64,000 nucleotides of DNA from Paenibacillus bouchesdurhonensis (GCF_900155685.1 NZ_LT732548.1:2972887-3036886), one strand, 5' to 3'; shown: positions 15,415-24,958, numbered from the stretch's first letter. Notes: a model not told the origin generated them from the sequence alone. Numbers and translations are program-made.

Positions 15415-16890
15415 ATGAACAACTATATTGCCGTTGATATCGGCGCGTCGAGTGGACGGCTTGTGAAGGGAACGCTGCACAAGGACAGTGAGCAAATCCA
15501 ATTGCAAGAAATTCATCGCTTCAGCAATTCCTTTACCGAGAAAAAGGAGCACCATTACTGGGACGTAGATTATTTGTTCATGGAAATCGTAAAAGGTTTG
15601 CAGAAGGCTAAAAAGGAGGGGGTGGATGCCTGTACGCTGGGTATTGATACATGGGCAGTCGATTATGTACTGCTTGACGAGAATGAAAAGCGCATTCACG
15701 AAGTGTACGCTTACCGGGATGGCAGGACAAAGGGGGCACCTGATGAGCTGCATCAAAAGATCAGCAGATCAGAGGTTTATAGCAAGACCGGGATTCAAGA
15801 GCAGCCTTTCAATACGCTTTATCAGCTATATGTGCATGACAGCAATCAGCTCTCACAGGCAGACAAAATCGTGTTGGTGCCGGATTATCTTTACTATCGG
15901 TTGAGCGGTAAACTCATGAATGAAGTAACAAATGCATCTACGATGCAGCTCTTAAATCTGGATGCTAGAGAGTTTGATGAGGAGCTGCTAGAACTGCTAG
16001 ATTTGCGCCGGGGTCAGTTTGCCGAATTAACCGAGCCCGGCGTGAAGCTTGGCAGGATTTTGCCTGAGCTGCAGCGTAAGTATGGTCTGCCTGACTGCGA
16101 GCTTATCGTTATTCCGACACATGACACGGCTTCGGCGGTCGCGGGGGTTCCAGTACAGACGAGCAGCCCCTGGGCGTATATCAGCAGCGGGACATGGTCT
16201 TTACTCGGAGTAGAGCGGCTATCTCCACTGAACACGTCCGAGGCTATGGATGCGAATTACACCAACGAATGGGGCGCATACGGCACATATCGTTTTCTTA
16301 AGAACATTATGGGGCTCTGGATGATCCAGGAGGTGCGCAGAGAAACGCAGGAGGACATCAGCTTTGCCGAGCTTGTAGAACTAGCCTTACGGGAAGAGTC
16401 TTTTCGGTATTTGGTTCACTGCAATGATAACCGATTCTTAAACCCTTCAAGCATGAGCCGGGAGATTCAAAATTACTGCCTGGAGACAGGGCAGCCGTCC
16501 CCGGATTCGGCTGGCAAGCTGGCCCGCTGCATCTTCGACAGTTTAGCGCTGACGTATAAGGACAGCATCCTGGAGCTGCAAAAATTGACGGATCAGTCCA
16601 TCGAAACGCTGCATATCGTCGGCGGGGGCGCTAATAATGAGCTTCTTTGCCAGCTTACTGCGGATGTTGCTCAGGTGGAGGTGCTAGCCGGGCCAACCGA
16701 AGCTACGGCCCTCGGAAATATCGTCGTCCAGATCATCGGCTCGGGGCAGCTGAACGGACTGGAAGAGGCTCGGCGATTTGTCGGCAATTCTTTTCACATA
16801 AAGAAGTACAAACCTCAGCTCATCCAAGGCATTGACGACATTGCTTCGCGCTGGGAACAAATCAAAGCAAAAGCAAACCAATCGATATAA
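15415..16890 (+). CDS. rhaB: Rhamnulokinase
   Basis: 491 residues of the FGGY sugar kinase family. The N-terminal VDIGASSGR motif is characteristic of rhamnulokinases, and the later SSGTWSLLG and VGGGANNELL stretches are the ATPase-fold nucleotide-binding regions. It phosphorylates L-rhamnulose at C1 with ATP, the second step of L-rhamnose catabolism. The ATG at 15415 has AAGGAG at 15399-15404. It is the first gene of the rha-lut operon, 24 bases ahead of rhaEW. No rhamnose transporter is encoded in the window, so uptake must be supplied elsewhere. Confidence 0.93.
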   Translation: MNNYIAVDIGASSGRLVKGTLHKDSEQIQLQEIHRFSNSFTEKKEHHYWDVDYLFMEIVKGLQKAKKEGVDACTLGIDTWAVDYVLLDENEKRIHEVYAYRDGRTKGAPDELHQKISRSEVYSKTGIQEQPFNTLYQLYVHDSNQLSQADKIVLVPDYLYYRLSGKLMNEVTNASTMQLLNLDAREFDEELLELLDLRRGQFAELTEPGVKLGRILPELQRKYGLPDCELIVIPTHDTASAVAGVPVQTSSPWAYISSGTWSLLGVERLSPLNTSEAMDANYTNEWGAYGTYRFLKNIMGLWMIQEVRRETQEDISFAELVELALREESFRYLVHCNDNRFLNPSSMSREIQNYCLETGQPSPDSAGKLARCIFDSLALTYKDSILELQKLTDQSIETLHIVGGGANNELLCQLTADVAQVEVLAGPTEATALGNIVVQIIGSGQLNGLEEARRFVGNSFHIKKYKPQLIQGIDDIASRWEQIKAKANQSI

Positions 16891-16914
16891 AAATAACATT
16901 CGGAGGTAATTGTT

Positions 16915-18984
16915 ATGGTACAAAATTTATGGGAATCATCCAAGGCATCCCATCTTCAAGGAGGTCTAGATCAGCTTGTATACCGCTCGAACCTAATCGG
17001 ATCGGATCGCCGGGTTTGCAACTGGGGAGGCGGCAATACTTCCAGCAAAACCATCATTCAAGATTTTAGAGGCCGGGATATTGAGGTCATGTACGTCAAA
17101 GGAAGCGGTTCGGATCTGGCTACAATGAAGCAAGGAAATTTTACCGGCCTGCGCATGGAAGACATCCAGCCGCTGTTCGAGCGTGAGGAAATGTCCGACG
17201 AGGATATGGTTGCCTATTTAGCAAATTGCATGGTGGATGCGAAGCATCCGCGAGCTTCCATAGAGACGCTGCTGCATGCGTTCTTGCCGTTTAATCACGT
17301 TGACCATACGCATCCGGATGCCATTATCAGTTTGTGCTGCGCGGACAACGGGAAAGAAATCGCTAAGGAAATTTTCGGGGATCGCTTCGTTTGGGTGCCT
17401 TATATCAGACCTGGATTCACCTTATCCAAAATGATTGCCCAAGGCGTACTCGATAATCCGCAAGTGGAGCTGGTGCTCATGGAGAAGCATGGGCTGGTTA
17501 CTTGGGGAAATACATCCGAAGCCTGCTACGCCAAGACGATCGAAATCATTAATGAAGCCGAACACTATATTGAGGCTCACGTAAATGAGACAGCCTTGTT
17601 CGGCGGCATGCTCCATCAGCCGCTCCCTAGCGAAGAACGGAAGAGCATCGTCGCGAAATTAATGCCTTCGATTCGGGGGGCGGTGAGCGACGGCAAGAAA
17701 ATGATTCTCACCTTTGACGATGAGGAGGATGTGTTAACCTTCGTTGGGGGCAAGAATTCGGCTCAGCTCTCCCAGGTTGGGGCAGCCTGCCCGGATCACC
17801 TTGTACACACGAAGGTTGTTCCACTCTTCATCGATTGGACGCCGGATGCCAGTGACATCGAAGGACTCCGCGGGAAATTAATCGAAGGGATTGCCGACTA
17901 CAAGCAGCAGTACAAAGCTTATTTTGATCGCAACAAAAATGAAGGCGACGTCATGTTCGAAGCCGCACCACGCGTCATTCTCATTCCTGGCATCGGCATG
18001 ATCAACACGGGGAAAAGCTGGAGCAATTCCAAGGTGAGTGCGGCTCTCTATCATCGGGCTATTGCGGTTATGCGCGGGGCAACGGCGCTCGGTCAATTCG
18101 TCTCGCTCAGCGAGAACGAATCGTACAACGTGGAATACTGGCCGCTGGAGCTGTATAAGCTTTCCCTGGCTCCTGCAGAAGCTGAATTTTCGCGCAAAGT
18201 CGCTTTTATTACGGGTGGGGCAGGCGGAATCGGCAGTGCGACGGCACGTCGTCTCGTGAGCGAAGGAGCACATGTGGTGCTGGCGGATTTGAATCTGGAG
18301 GGAGCGCAGCAGGTTGCCGCTGAAATTAATAAGAAGTACGGAGAACATATCGCTTTGGCTGTTAAAATGGATGTGACGAACGAGGATATGGTTCGCGCCG
18401 CATACGAGCAAGCCGCCTTACATTATGGAGGCGTAGACGTTATCGTTAACAATGCGGGGCTGGCGACGTCTAGTCCCTTTGAGGAGACCTCGCTCCAGGA
18501 ATGGAATCTGAACATGAATGTGCTTGGGACGGGATACTTCCTTGTGGCTAGAGAAGCCTTTAAGCTGATGAAGGAGCAGGCGCTTGGCGGCAGCATGGTG
18601 TTTGTAGGCTCGAAAAACTCTGTATACGCAGGAAAAAACGCGGCGGCCTACAGCTCGGTGAAGGCGCTGGAAGCGCATTTGGCTCGCTGCATTGCGGCTG
18701 AAGGAGGGGAGTTGGGAATCCGCGTGAATACGATTTTACCGGATGCGATCCTTCAAGGCTCGGCGATCTGGAATTCAAACTGGCGTAATGAACGCGCGGC
18801 GGCTTACGGGATTGAGCCCGATCAGCTGGAGGAGCACTATCGTAAGCGTACGACGCTGCTTGTTAATATATATCCGCACGACGTAGCGGAGGGAATAGCC
18901 TTCTTCGCTTCCTCCAAAGCGGAGAAGACAACCGGCTGCATGCTGACGATCGACGGCGGCGTTCCTGCTGCGTTTACCCGCTAA
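16915..18984 (+). CDS. rhaEW: Bifunctional rhamnulose-1-phosphate aldolase / L-lactaldehyde dehydrogenase
   Basis: 689 residues in two parts. Residues 1-410 are a class II aldolase with the zinc-binding FNHVDHTHPD cluster and MEKHGLVTWG; they cleave rhamnulose-1-phosphate to DHAP and L-lactaldehyde. Residues 427-689 are a short-chain dehydrogenase with TGGAGGIG for NAD binding, NNAG, and the catalytic YSSVK. In the RhaEW family this half oxidises lactaldehyde to L-lactate. The fusion matches the Bacillus-type enzyme rather than separate RhaD and FucO. A GGAGG ribosome binding site lies upstream of the ATG. The lactate produced is the substrate of the lutABC genes at the end of the same operon. 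Confidence 0.93.
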   Translation: MVQNLWESSKASHLQGGLDQLVYRSNLIGSDRRVCNWGGGNTSSKTIIQDFRGRDIEVMYVKGSGSDLATMKQGNFTGLRMEDIQPLFEREEMSDEDMVAYLANCMVDAKHPRASIETLLHAFLPFNHVDHTHPDAIISLCCADNGKEIAKEIFGDRFVWVPYIRPGFTLSKMIAQGVLDNPQVELVLMEKHGLVTWGNTSEACYAKTIEIINEAEHYIEAHVNETALFGGMLHQPLPSEERKSIVAKLMPSIRGAVSDGKKMILTFDDEEDVLTFVGGKNSAQLSQVGAACPDHLVHTKVVPLFIDWTPDASDIEGLRGKLIEGIADYKQQYKAYFDRNKNEGDVMFEAAPRVILIPGIGMINTGKSWSNSKVSAALYHRAIAVMRGATALGQFVSLSENESYNVEYWPLELYKLSLAPAEAEFSRKVAFITGGAGGIGSATARRLVSEGAHVVLADLNLEGAQQVAAEINKKYGEHIALAVKMDVTNEDMVRAAYEQAALHYGGVDVIVNNAGLATSSPFEETSLQEWNLNMNVLGTGYFLVAREAFKLMKEQALGGSMVFVGSKNSVYAGKNAAAYSSVKALEAHLARCIAAEGGELGIRVNTILPDAILQGSAIWNSNWRNERAAAYGIEPDQLEEHYRKRTTLLVNIYPHDVAEGIAFFASSKAEKTTGCMLTIDGGVPAAFTR

Positions 18985-19000
18985 TCATTAAAAAAGGAAT

Positions 19001-19032
19001 TTGCAAGTAAATAGCATTGCAAGTAAATAGCA
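19001..19032. repeat. Perfect 16-base tandem duplication in the rhaEW-rhaA gap
   Basis: The unit TTGCAAGTAAATAGCA occurs twice back to back (19001-19016 and 19017-19032), 13 bases before the rhaA ribosome binding site. It appears to be a recent slippage duplication and may lengthen the leader of rhaA. Confidence 0.9.
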
Positions 19033-19062
19033 TGCGAATTGCATAAAGAGGAGGGCTTGTCT

Positions 19063-20283
19063 ATGTCAGATAAAGCGTATATGTTATTTGAAGAGCAGCA
19101 GAAGCAGCGAGGAATTGATTTGGAGCATGTGAAGGCAAAACTGACGCAGCTCAAGATCGAGACACCATCATGGGGCTACGGGGATTCGGGAACGCGCTTT
19201 AAAGTATTCCAAAAGGTTGGCGTTCCGCGGAACCCCTTTGAGAAGTTCGAAGATGCCGCGGTGGTTCATCGTTTGACCGGACTATGTCCCTCCGTGGCGA
19301 TTCATATCCCTTGGGATCATGTCGATGATTACGGGAAGCTGAGATCGCATGCCGAAAGCCTTGGCCTATCCATCGGAGCGGTCAATCCGAATTTATTCCA
19401 GGATGATGATTATATGCTGGGCAGCGTGACGAACAGTGATCCGTCCATTCGCCGTAAGGCGACGAATCATCTGCTCGAATGCGTAGATATTGCTAAAGAG
19501 ACGGGCTCGCGCGATTTAAGCCTTTGGTTTGCGGACGGCACGAACTACCCGGGCCAAGGCGATATTCGCAAACGCAAGCATTGGATGCTGGAGGCCTTGA
19601 CTGAGATGTATCGGGCAATGACGCCGGAGATGCGTATGCTGATTGAATATAAAGCGTTTGAGCCGGCGTTTTATCATACGGATATTGCCGATTGGGGCAT
19701 GGCCTACAATTATGCGCAGAAGCTCGGCCCGCAAGCCGAGGTGCTCGTTGATACGGGTCATCATCTGCCCGGAGCCAATATCGAGCATATCGTCGCATAT
19801 CTGATCGACGAGAAGCGGCTCGGCGGTTTTCATTTTAATAGCTATAAATATGCGGATGACGATTTAATCGTGGGTTCGATGAATCCTTATGAATTATTTC
19901 TCATTTTCTATCAAATCGTGCTTGCTGCAAACGACGCCGACGAATCGATCCGCGGCACAGTGGAGAAGATCGCCTTCATGATCGACCAATCCCATAACAT
20001 CGAGCAGAAAATCCCGGCCATGATTCGCTCTGTGCTGAATGTACAGACCCAATATGCCAAAGCACTGCTGATCAATCACGAAGAGGTTGCGCAAGCCGCG
20101 GAGCGCGGGGATGTACTGGGTGCAGAAGATGCGGTGCGGCGAGCGTTCGAGTTCGATATTACCCCGCTGCTGCAAGCCGTGCGCGAGGAGGAAGGGCTGC
20201 CGATTGATCCGATGAAGGCTTATCAAGCTTCCAGTTATGGAACTGAGATTTTAGCCCGGGGGAAAGGCGGGGCAAGCTGGTAA
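19063..20283 (+). CDS. rhaA: L-rhamnose isomerase
   Basis: 406 residues of the xylose-isomerase-like TIM-barrel family, of the type found in Bacillus and Pseudomonas (RhaI-like) rather than the enterobacterial RhaA. The metal-binding regions are visible as IEYKAFEP and VDTGHHLPG, with GGFHFNSYKYADDD further on. It converts L-rhamnose to L-rhamnulose, the first step of the pathway. The ATG at 19063 is chosen because AAAGAGGAGG lies at 19045-19054; a TTG at 19039 lies upstream of that site and is unlikely. It follows rhaEW after 78 bases that hold a tandem duplication. Confidence 0.93.
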   Translation: MSDKAYMLFEEQQKQRGIDLEHVKAKLTQLKIETPSWGYGDSGTRFKVFQKVGVPRNPFEKFEDAAVVHRLTGLCPSVAIHIPWDHVDDYGKLRSHAESLGLSIGAVNPNLFQDDDYMLGSVTNSDPSIRRKATNHLLECVDIAKETGSRDLSLWFADGTNYPGQGDIRKRKHWMLEALTEMYRAMTPEMRMLIEYKAFEPAFYHTDIADWGMAYNYAQKLGPQAEVLVDTGHHLPGANIEHIVAYLIDEKRLGGFHFNSYKYADDDLIVGSMNPYELFLIFYQIVLAANDADESIRGTVEKIAFMIDQSHNIEQKIPAMIRSVLNVQTQYAKALLINHEEVAQAAERGDVLGAEDAVRRAFEFDITPLLQAVREEEGLPIDPMKAYQASSYGTEILARGKGGASW

Positions 20284-20370
20284 TAAGTTGTCTTCTAATA
20301 GAAAGTTCTAGAATCATGCGACTAATAGAGATAGTCGATAAAGAGACGAAGAGATGGAGTGAAGCAGGAA

Positions 20371-21135
20371 ATGCTGGTAGCAGAACGCTATGAATTTATC
20401 GTACAGATGATCAATGAAAAGGGAAGCATGCGCGTGTCCGAGCTTAGCGAGTTATGCCGCGTGACTGAGGAGACGATCCGCCGCGATCTCGATCGCTTGG
20501 AGCAAGCGGGCCGAATTCGCCGCTCTCATGGCGGGGCTGTGACCATCAAGCCCAAGGGAGATGCGCCAGAAATTCCGTATGCGGAGCGTGAAATTATGCA
20601 TCCCGAGCAGAAAATGCGGATTGCGGCTGAAGCTGTCAAGCGGATTCAGCCGCAAGAGCGCATCCTGCTGGATGCGAGTACAACGGCCTGGTATATGGCG
20701 TCCAAGCTTCCCGACATTCCGCTTACCGTGCTGACCAATTCAATACGCGTCGCTACAGAGCTTAGCAATAAGGAGAAAATTGAAGTGATCTCCACAGGCG
20801 GTCTGCTGGCGAGTCGATCCTTATCGTTCGTGGGCCCGCTCGCTGAGCGCTCGCTTGAATCCTACTTTGTAGATAAAATGTTCCTTTCCTGCAAAGGGGT
20901 TCATCTTGAGCGTGGGGTCAGTGAGTCCAATGAACTGCAAGCACGCATTAAGCAAAAGATGGTGGCGATCGCAGATCAAGTGATTCTGCTAGCCGATGCC
21001 AGCAAATTCGGACAACAGAGCTTCACCCATGTCATGAGCCTCGAACAGGTGAGTGCGATCATTACGGATGATGGCATTGCGGAAGAGACGCTGGCTGCCT
21101 TATCTGACCGATCCATTTCCGTAACGGTTGTTTGA
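20371..21135 (+). CDS. rhaR: DeoR-family transcriptional regulator of the rhamnose operon
   Basis: About 254 residues. The N-terminal winged helix-turn-helix has the DeoR signature: SELCRVTEETIRRDLDRLE and RRSHGGA. The C-terminal DeoRC domain is a sugar-phosphate sensor fold with LDASTTAWYMA and SKFGQ. The usual DeoR start (MLVAER) points to the ATG at 20371 with GGAG at 20356-20359; a GTG at 20359 would add four residues. Its place between rhaA and lutA suggests it represses this operon until a rhamnose phosphate intermediate binds. The function is inferred from family and position. Confidence 0.87.
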   Translation: MLVAERYEFIVQMINEKGSMRVSELSELCRVTEETIRRDLDRLEQAGRIRRSHGGAVTIKPKGDAPEIPYAEREIMHPEQKMRIAAEAVKRIQPQERILLDASTTAWYMASKLPDIPLTVLTNSIRVATELSNKEKIEVISTGGLLASRSLSFVGPLAERSLESYFVDKMFLSCKGVHLERGVSESNELQARIKQKMVAIADQVILLADASKFGQQSFTHVMSLEQVSAIITDDGIAEETLAALSDRSISVTVV

Positions 21136-21180
21136 TAGCTGTTATTGATATTCAGTCCGCTCCAGGAAGAGAGGTTTGCC

Positions 21181-21909
21181 ATGAAAGTATCCTTATTTAT
21201 TACTTGCTTGAGCGATGTCATATATCCGCAGGTCGGTGAAGCGATCGTTCGCATACTTGCGCGGTACGGGGTACAGGTTGATTTTCCCAAAACGCAAACA
21301 TGCTGCGGCCAGCCTTCCTATAATAGCGGCTATTGGGAGGAAACGCGAACTGCCGCCCGGACATTGCTGCTGGCTTTTGAAGACAGCGATTTCGTTGTAT
21401 CTCCGTCGGGCTCCTGCACCTACATGATTCATCATTACAGCGAGCTGTTTAAAGATGAACCGGAATGGCTGGGCAAAGCGCAGCGTCTGCAGGAGAAGAC
21501 ATACGAGTTTACGCAGTTCCTTGTTCAAGTACTGGGGATCACCGATGTCGGCGCCAGTTTCCCGCATAAGGTCACTTATCATCCTTCGTGCCACGGCAGC
21601 AGGCTGCTCGGGGTAAAGGAAGAACCCATGCAGCTCCTCAGCAATGTGAAGGATTTGCAGTTCGTGCCGCTTCCATTTGCCGAGGATTGCTGTGGGTTCG
21701 GGGGCATGTTCGCGATCAAGATGTCGGACATCTCCGGCGCTATGGTCACCGAGAAGGTCGATCACGTGAAGGAGAGCGAGGCAGAGGTGCTAGTCGGGCT
21801 GGATATGGCGTGTCTGATGAACATTGCTGGGAACTTACGTTATCGCAATGAGCCGGTTCGGGTAATGCATTTGGCCGAGCTACTCTATGAAGGGATGCGG
21901 GTGACATGA
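21181..21909 (+). CDS. lutA: L-lactate utilisation protein LutA (cysteine-rich Fe-S subunit)
   Basis: 242 residues with two CCG domains: CCGQPSYNSG near residue 40 and CCGFGGMF near 170. These motifs bind iron-sulfur or haem-type centres in GlcF/HdrB-like proteins. LutA with LutB and LutC oxidises L-lactate to pyruvate. The ATG at 21181 has AGGAAGAGAGG upstream; the open frame extending to 21145 has no site of its own. The stop overlaps lutB (ATGA). The location behind rhamnose genes fits with lactate being the end product of RhaEW. Confidence 0.93.
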   Translation: MKVSLFITCLSDVIYPQVGEAIVRILARYGVQVDFPKTQTCCGQPSYNSGYWEETRTAARTLLLAFEDSDFVVSPSGSCTYMIHHYSELFKDEPEWLGKAQRLQEKTYEFTQFLVQVLGITDVGASFPHKVTYHPSCHGSRLLGVKEEPMQLLSNVKDLQFVPLPFAEDCCGFGGMFAIKMSDISGAMVTEKVDHVKESEAEVLVGLDMACLMNIAGNLRYRNEPVRVMHLAELLYEGMRVT

Positions 21910-23519
21910 GTGCGATGAATCCGATGGCTGTCGATGTGAAAGCGAGAGCTGAATTGGCCTTGAACGATGACTTTCTGCGCAAGGCGGTGCGTTTTACGAC
22001 GGAGCGGCTAAGAAACGGCAAGCTGAATGCCGCCGAAGAGCTGAACAACTGGGAGGCGTGGCGCGAGAGAGGCCGTGAAATCCGCCTGCATACGATAGCC
22101 CACTTGGACTATTATTTGAATTTATTCGTAGAAAACGCCCGGTCGAACGGGGTGCATATCCACTTTGCGGACAACGCTGCCGAGGCCGTGGATATTTCCT
22201 TGAGGATCGCAAAGCGCAAGCAGGCGAACACCGTCGTGAAATCAAAATCAATGGTCACGGAGGAGCTCCACTTAAACGAGGCGTTAGCGGGGGAAGGCAT
22301 CGAAGCCATCGAGACGGATCTGGGCGAATATATTATTCAGCTGGCGGGAGAAGGACCTTCCCATATCGTTATTCCGGCCATTCATAAGAACCGATATCAG
22401 ATTGCTGAGCTGCTATCCAAAGAAGCCGGTGAGCCTTTGGCAGCCGACACGACGGTGCTTGCGGGATTCGTGCGCAAGAAGCTTCGCGAAAAGTTTTTGG
22501 AAGCCGATATCGGCATTACCGGATGCAACTTTGCGATTGCCGAGACGGGCTCCATGGTGCTCTTCGAGAATGAAGGCAATGCGCGCATGGTGTCTACGGT
22601 GCCAAAGACGCAAATTACGTTTATGGGCATGGAACGGATTATCCCTTCCTTCGCGGATTTGGAAGTGATGGCTACCTTGCTGCCTCGCTCGGCTACCGGA
22701 CAGAAGCTGACGATGTATATGTCAGGCATAACGGGGCCGCGCAAGCCGCAGGATGCGGATGGCCCCGATGAAATGCATATTATTATCGTCGATAACGGGC
22801 GTTCCTTGCAGCTTGGCGATCCTGAATTTCAGGAGCTGCTCAACTGTATTCGCTGTGGCGCTTGCCTTAATGCCTGCCCCGTATATCGGCATATTGGCGG
22901 CCATGCTTACGGCGGCACGTACAGCGGTCCGATTGGCGCTGTTCTGACTCCCGCCCTCAATGGCAACGTCAACGAGTGGAACGACATTGCTAGTGCATCA
23001 AGCTTATGCGGGGCTTGCTATGAAGCCTGTCCCGTCAAAATCCCCTTGCATGACATGCTTGTCTCCTTACGGCGTCGTAAGGTTGAGCAGGGACAGGGGA
23101 ATAAGCTGGAAGCCACCGGGATGAAGGGCTTTGCCGCGATCGTCGGCAATTCCAAACGGTTTGCAGCAGCAGTTAGAGTGGCGCAACTCGGGCAAAAAGC
23201 TGTCGTCCGTGACGGCGGCATACCATTGAAGCTTGGGCCGCTCAAGGGGTGGAACAGCTACCGTATCGCCCCATCCATTGCCAAACAAACCTTTCGGCAG
23301 CGTTGGGATGAGATGGAGCTGAAAGAATTCAGTGGATTAGGATCAAGCGGTTTCTTTGATGCGGGGACAGCGGTGGAAACGAATTCGAACGGGCGGAACG
23401 GACGGAAATCCAAAGTAACGGAGGACAATAGCTCATTAAGCGTATTGGATCCAGTGATCCGGGCGCGGATGGAGAAGATCATCCAGCAGCGTCACATGGG
23501 AGGGGATCAGACTGAATAG
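21906..23519 (+). CDS. lutB: L-lactate utilisation iron-sulfur protein LutB
   Basis: 537 residues. The N-terminal half is the LUD/YkgG-type domain; two ferredoxin-like 4Fe-4S motifs follow: CIRCGACLNACP near residue 315-325 and CGACYEACP near 370. The protein is somewhat longer than the Bacillus subtilis LutB of about 476 residues, with extra sequence at the C-terminus. The start overlaps the lutA stop by four bases, so the two are coupled. It should carry electrons within the cytoplasmic LutABC complex. Confidence 0.93.
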   Translation: MSAMNPMAVDVKARAELALNDDFLRKAVRFTTERLRNGKLNAAEELNNWEAWRERGREIRLHTIAHLDYYLNLFVENARSNGVHIHFADNAAEAVDISLRIAKRKQANTVVKSKSMVTEELHLNEALAGEGIEAIETDLGEYIIQLAGEGPSHIVIPAIHKNRYQIAELLSKEAGEPLAADTTVLAGFVRKKLREKFLEADIGITGCNFAIAETGSMVLFENEGNARMVSTVPKTQITFMGMERIIPSFADLEVMATLLPRSATGQKLTMYMSGITGPRKPQDADGPDEMHIIIVDNGRSLQLGDPEFQELLNCIRCGACLNACPVYRHIGGHAYGGTYSGPIGAVLTPALNGNVNEWNDIASASSLCGACYEACPVKIPLHDMLVSLRRRKVEQGQGNKLEATGMKGFAAIVGNSKRFAAAVRVAQLGQKAVVRDGGIPLKLGPLKGWNSYRIAPSIAKQTFRQRWDEMELKEFSGLGSSGFFDAGTAVETNSNGRNGRKSKVTEDNSSLSVLDPVIRARMEKIIQQRHMGGDQTE

Positions 23520-23550
23520 TTTCGAGGAGCAGGATGTTTGGCTGTACAGG

Positions 23551-24249
23551 ATGGAAACGGAGTCGAGGACGAAGCAGGAGAAGTTCATGAACCGGATTGC
23601 ATCCCGCTTGAAGCGTTCGCGGATATTTGAGCCTCCAGAGCAGCCATTCCGAGGGGCTCCGGATTTCTGGCAAAGCTATCAGTGGAATGACGAAGAACGC
23701 ATCGAACGATTTACGCAAAACTTTGTCAGCGTTGGCGGCCATGTTGCTCATCTGGCTACGATGGAGGAGGTTAGTGCTTTTATCGTAGACAAAGCTCGCG
23801 AGCTTCAGGCGAAATACCTCGTCAGACAAAACGAGTCTGATTTAGAGCAGCTTCATCTGGAAACGAAGCTCATGGACGCGAAGGTTGCCGTATGGAATTC
23901 AGACGAATCAGGGGCAGCTTACTGGAAGGAGCGCTCGGCGGAAGCTGACATCGGAATCGTCATGGCTGATTATGCTGTCGCCTATACGGGGTCCGTTGTC
24001 GTCTTGTCGTCCCCGCACAAAGGACGTTCAGTAAGCTTGCTCCCAACGGTTCTGATGATTGTCGTTCCGGTGGAACGGCTGAAGACGAGGCTGGGAGAGG
24101 TCTTACTGCAATTCGACGAGCTTGGTTCCGGCCGATTGCCAGCAGGCATTCATTTCATATCAGGTCCCAGCCGCTCCTCGGATATTGAGAACGATCTAAC
24201 GATCGGGGTGCATGGCCCGGGAATCGTGTATGCGCTGCTTGTCGGTTGA
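23551..24249 (+). CDS. lutC: L-lactate utilisation protein LutC (LUD domain)
   Basis: 232 residues of the LUD (YkgG) family, near the usual 240. It has the ADYAVAYTGSVVVLSS stretch and ends with a GVHGPG motif shared with LutB-type domains. It completes the LutABC lactate oxidation complex. The ATG at 23551 follows family practice but has no properly spaced ribosome binding site. A strong GGGAGGGG (23498-23505) stands six bases before an in-frame CTG at 23512 that overlaps the lutB stop, so translation could begin there. It is the last gene of the operon, with the terminator at 24343. Confidence 0.9.
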   Translation: METESRTKQEKFMNRIASRLKRSRIFEPPEQPFRGAPDFWQSYQWNDEERIERFTQNFVSVGGHVAHLATMEEVSAFIVDKARELQAKYLVRQNESDLEQLHLETKLMDAKVAVWNSDESGAAYWKERSAEADIGIVMADYAVAYTGSVVVLSSPHKGRSVSLLPTVLMIVVPVERLKTRLGEVLLQFDELGSGRLPAGIHFISGPSRSSDIENDLTIGVHGPGIVYALLVG

Positions 24250-24342
24250 ACGGTGCATGAATCTGGAGAGAAATAAACTGAATATCAGTCTATCAATCGC
24301 TAATTTCTGAAACAGAATAGAACAACGTTGACAGAAAATACG

Positions 24343-24367
24343 ACCGCTTTTGTGAGCGGTTTTTTTC
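24343..24367 (+). terminator. Rho-independent terminator of the rha-lut operon
   Basis: Arms ACCGCT and AGCGGT (24343-24348, 24355-24360) with a six-base loop are followed by seven T. It lies 93 bases after lutC. Confidence 0.85.
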
Positions 24368-24532
24368 TATGCAATTTATCCAGCCCTTGGAAGATAGAAG
24401 CAAGCCCCCAAATTTACCCAAGTTAAATTATGGGTAATGTATGTTGAACGATGGAGTTTCCGTTCTATATACCTATTGGAAGCTTGCAGATTCACCCTCG
24501 TCTTTAGTTAACTGAATTAATATTTAATCCAA

Positions 24533-24886
24533 TTAACTGTTTATATCGGCTTCGTATATGAGAATACGGAGCGGCTCCGTCCCTGTATTCTCCAGTCCAT
24601 GGCTCCAATTCCGCTTATTGAGGATCGCGTCGCCAGCCTTCACGGTGCACACCTCGCCATTCACGGTCATTTTGCCGCTGCCCTCTAGGATAATATACAG
24701 CTCCTCATTATCCCCATGCTCATGATATCCAATCGAGGTGCCAGGGGGCATGACCGTATAATTAAGAAATCTCAAAGAAGATTCAAAGTCGCTTTCATGA
24801 TACAGTTTTACGCTGTGCACTTCGCCTTGTCCCGCATGACTGCTCGCTACCTTGTAATCCGCCTCCAAAAAGTTTCTAATCATCAT
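24533..24886 (-). CDS. Single-domain cupin protein
   Basis: 117 residues. The two cupin motifs are clear: GTSIGYHEHGDNEELYIILEG (metal ligands His, His and Glu) and a second motif near ILNKRNWSHGLENTG. Such small cupins bind a metal and are often sugar-phosphate isomerases, dioxygenases or sensory proteins; nothing here chooses between them. The ATG at 24886 is preceded by AAAGGAGGAG on the minus strand; an upstream in-frame codon at 24910 is less likely. It is transcribed divergently from the metallophosphoesterase gene, with overlapping promoter sequence between the two. Confidence 0.85.
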   Translation of the reverse strand: MMIRNFLEADYKVASSHAGQGEVHSVKLYHESDFESSLRFLNYTVMPPGTSIGYHEHGDNEELYIILEGSGKMTVNGEVCTVKAGDAILNKRNWSHGLENTGTEPLRILIYEADINS

Positions 24887-24958
24887 AATAACTCCTCCTT
24901 TATTATTCATTTCTCGTCTTATACGCTATAATATCCATAGAAATGAAGGGAGATCAAT

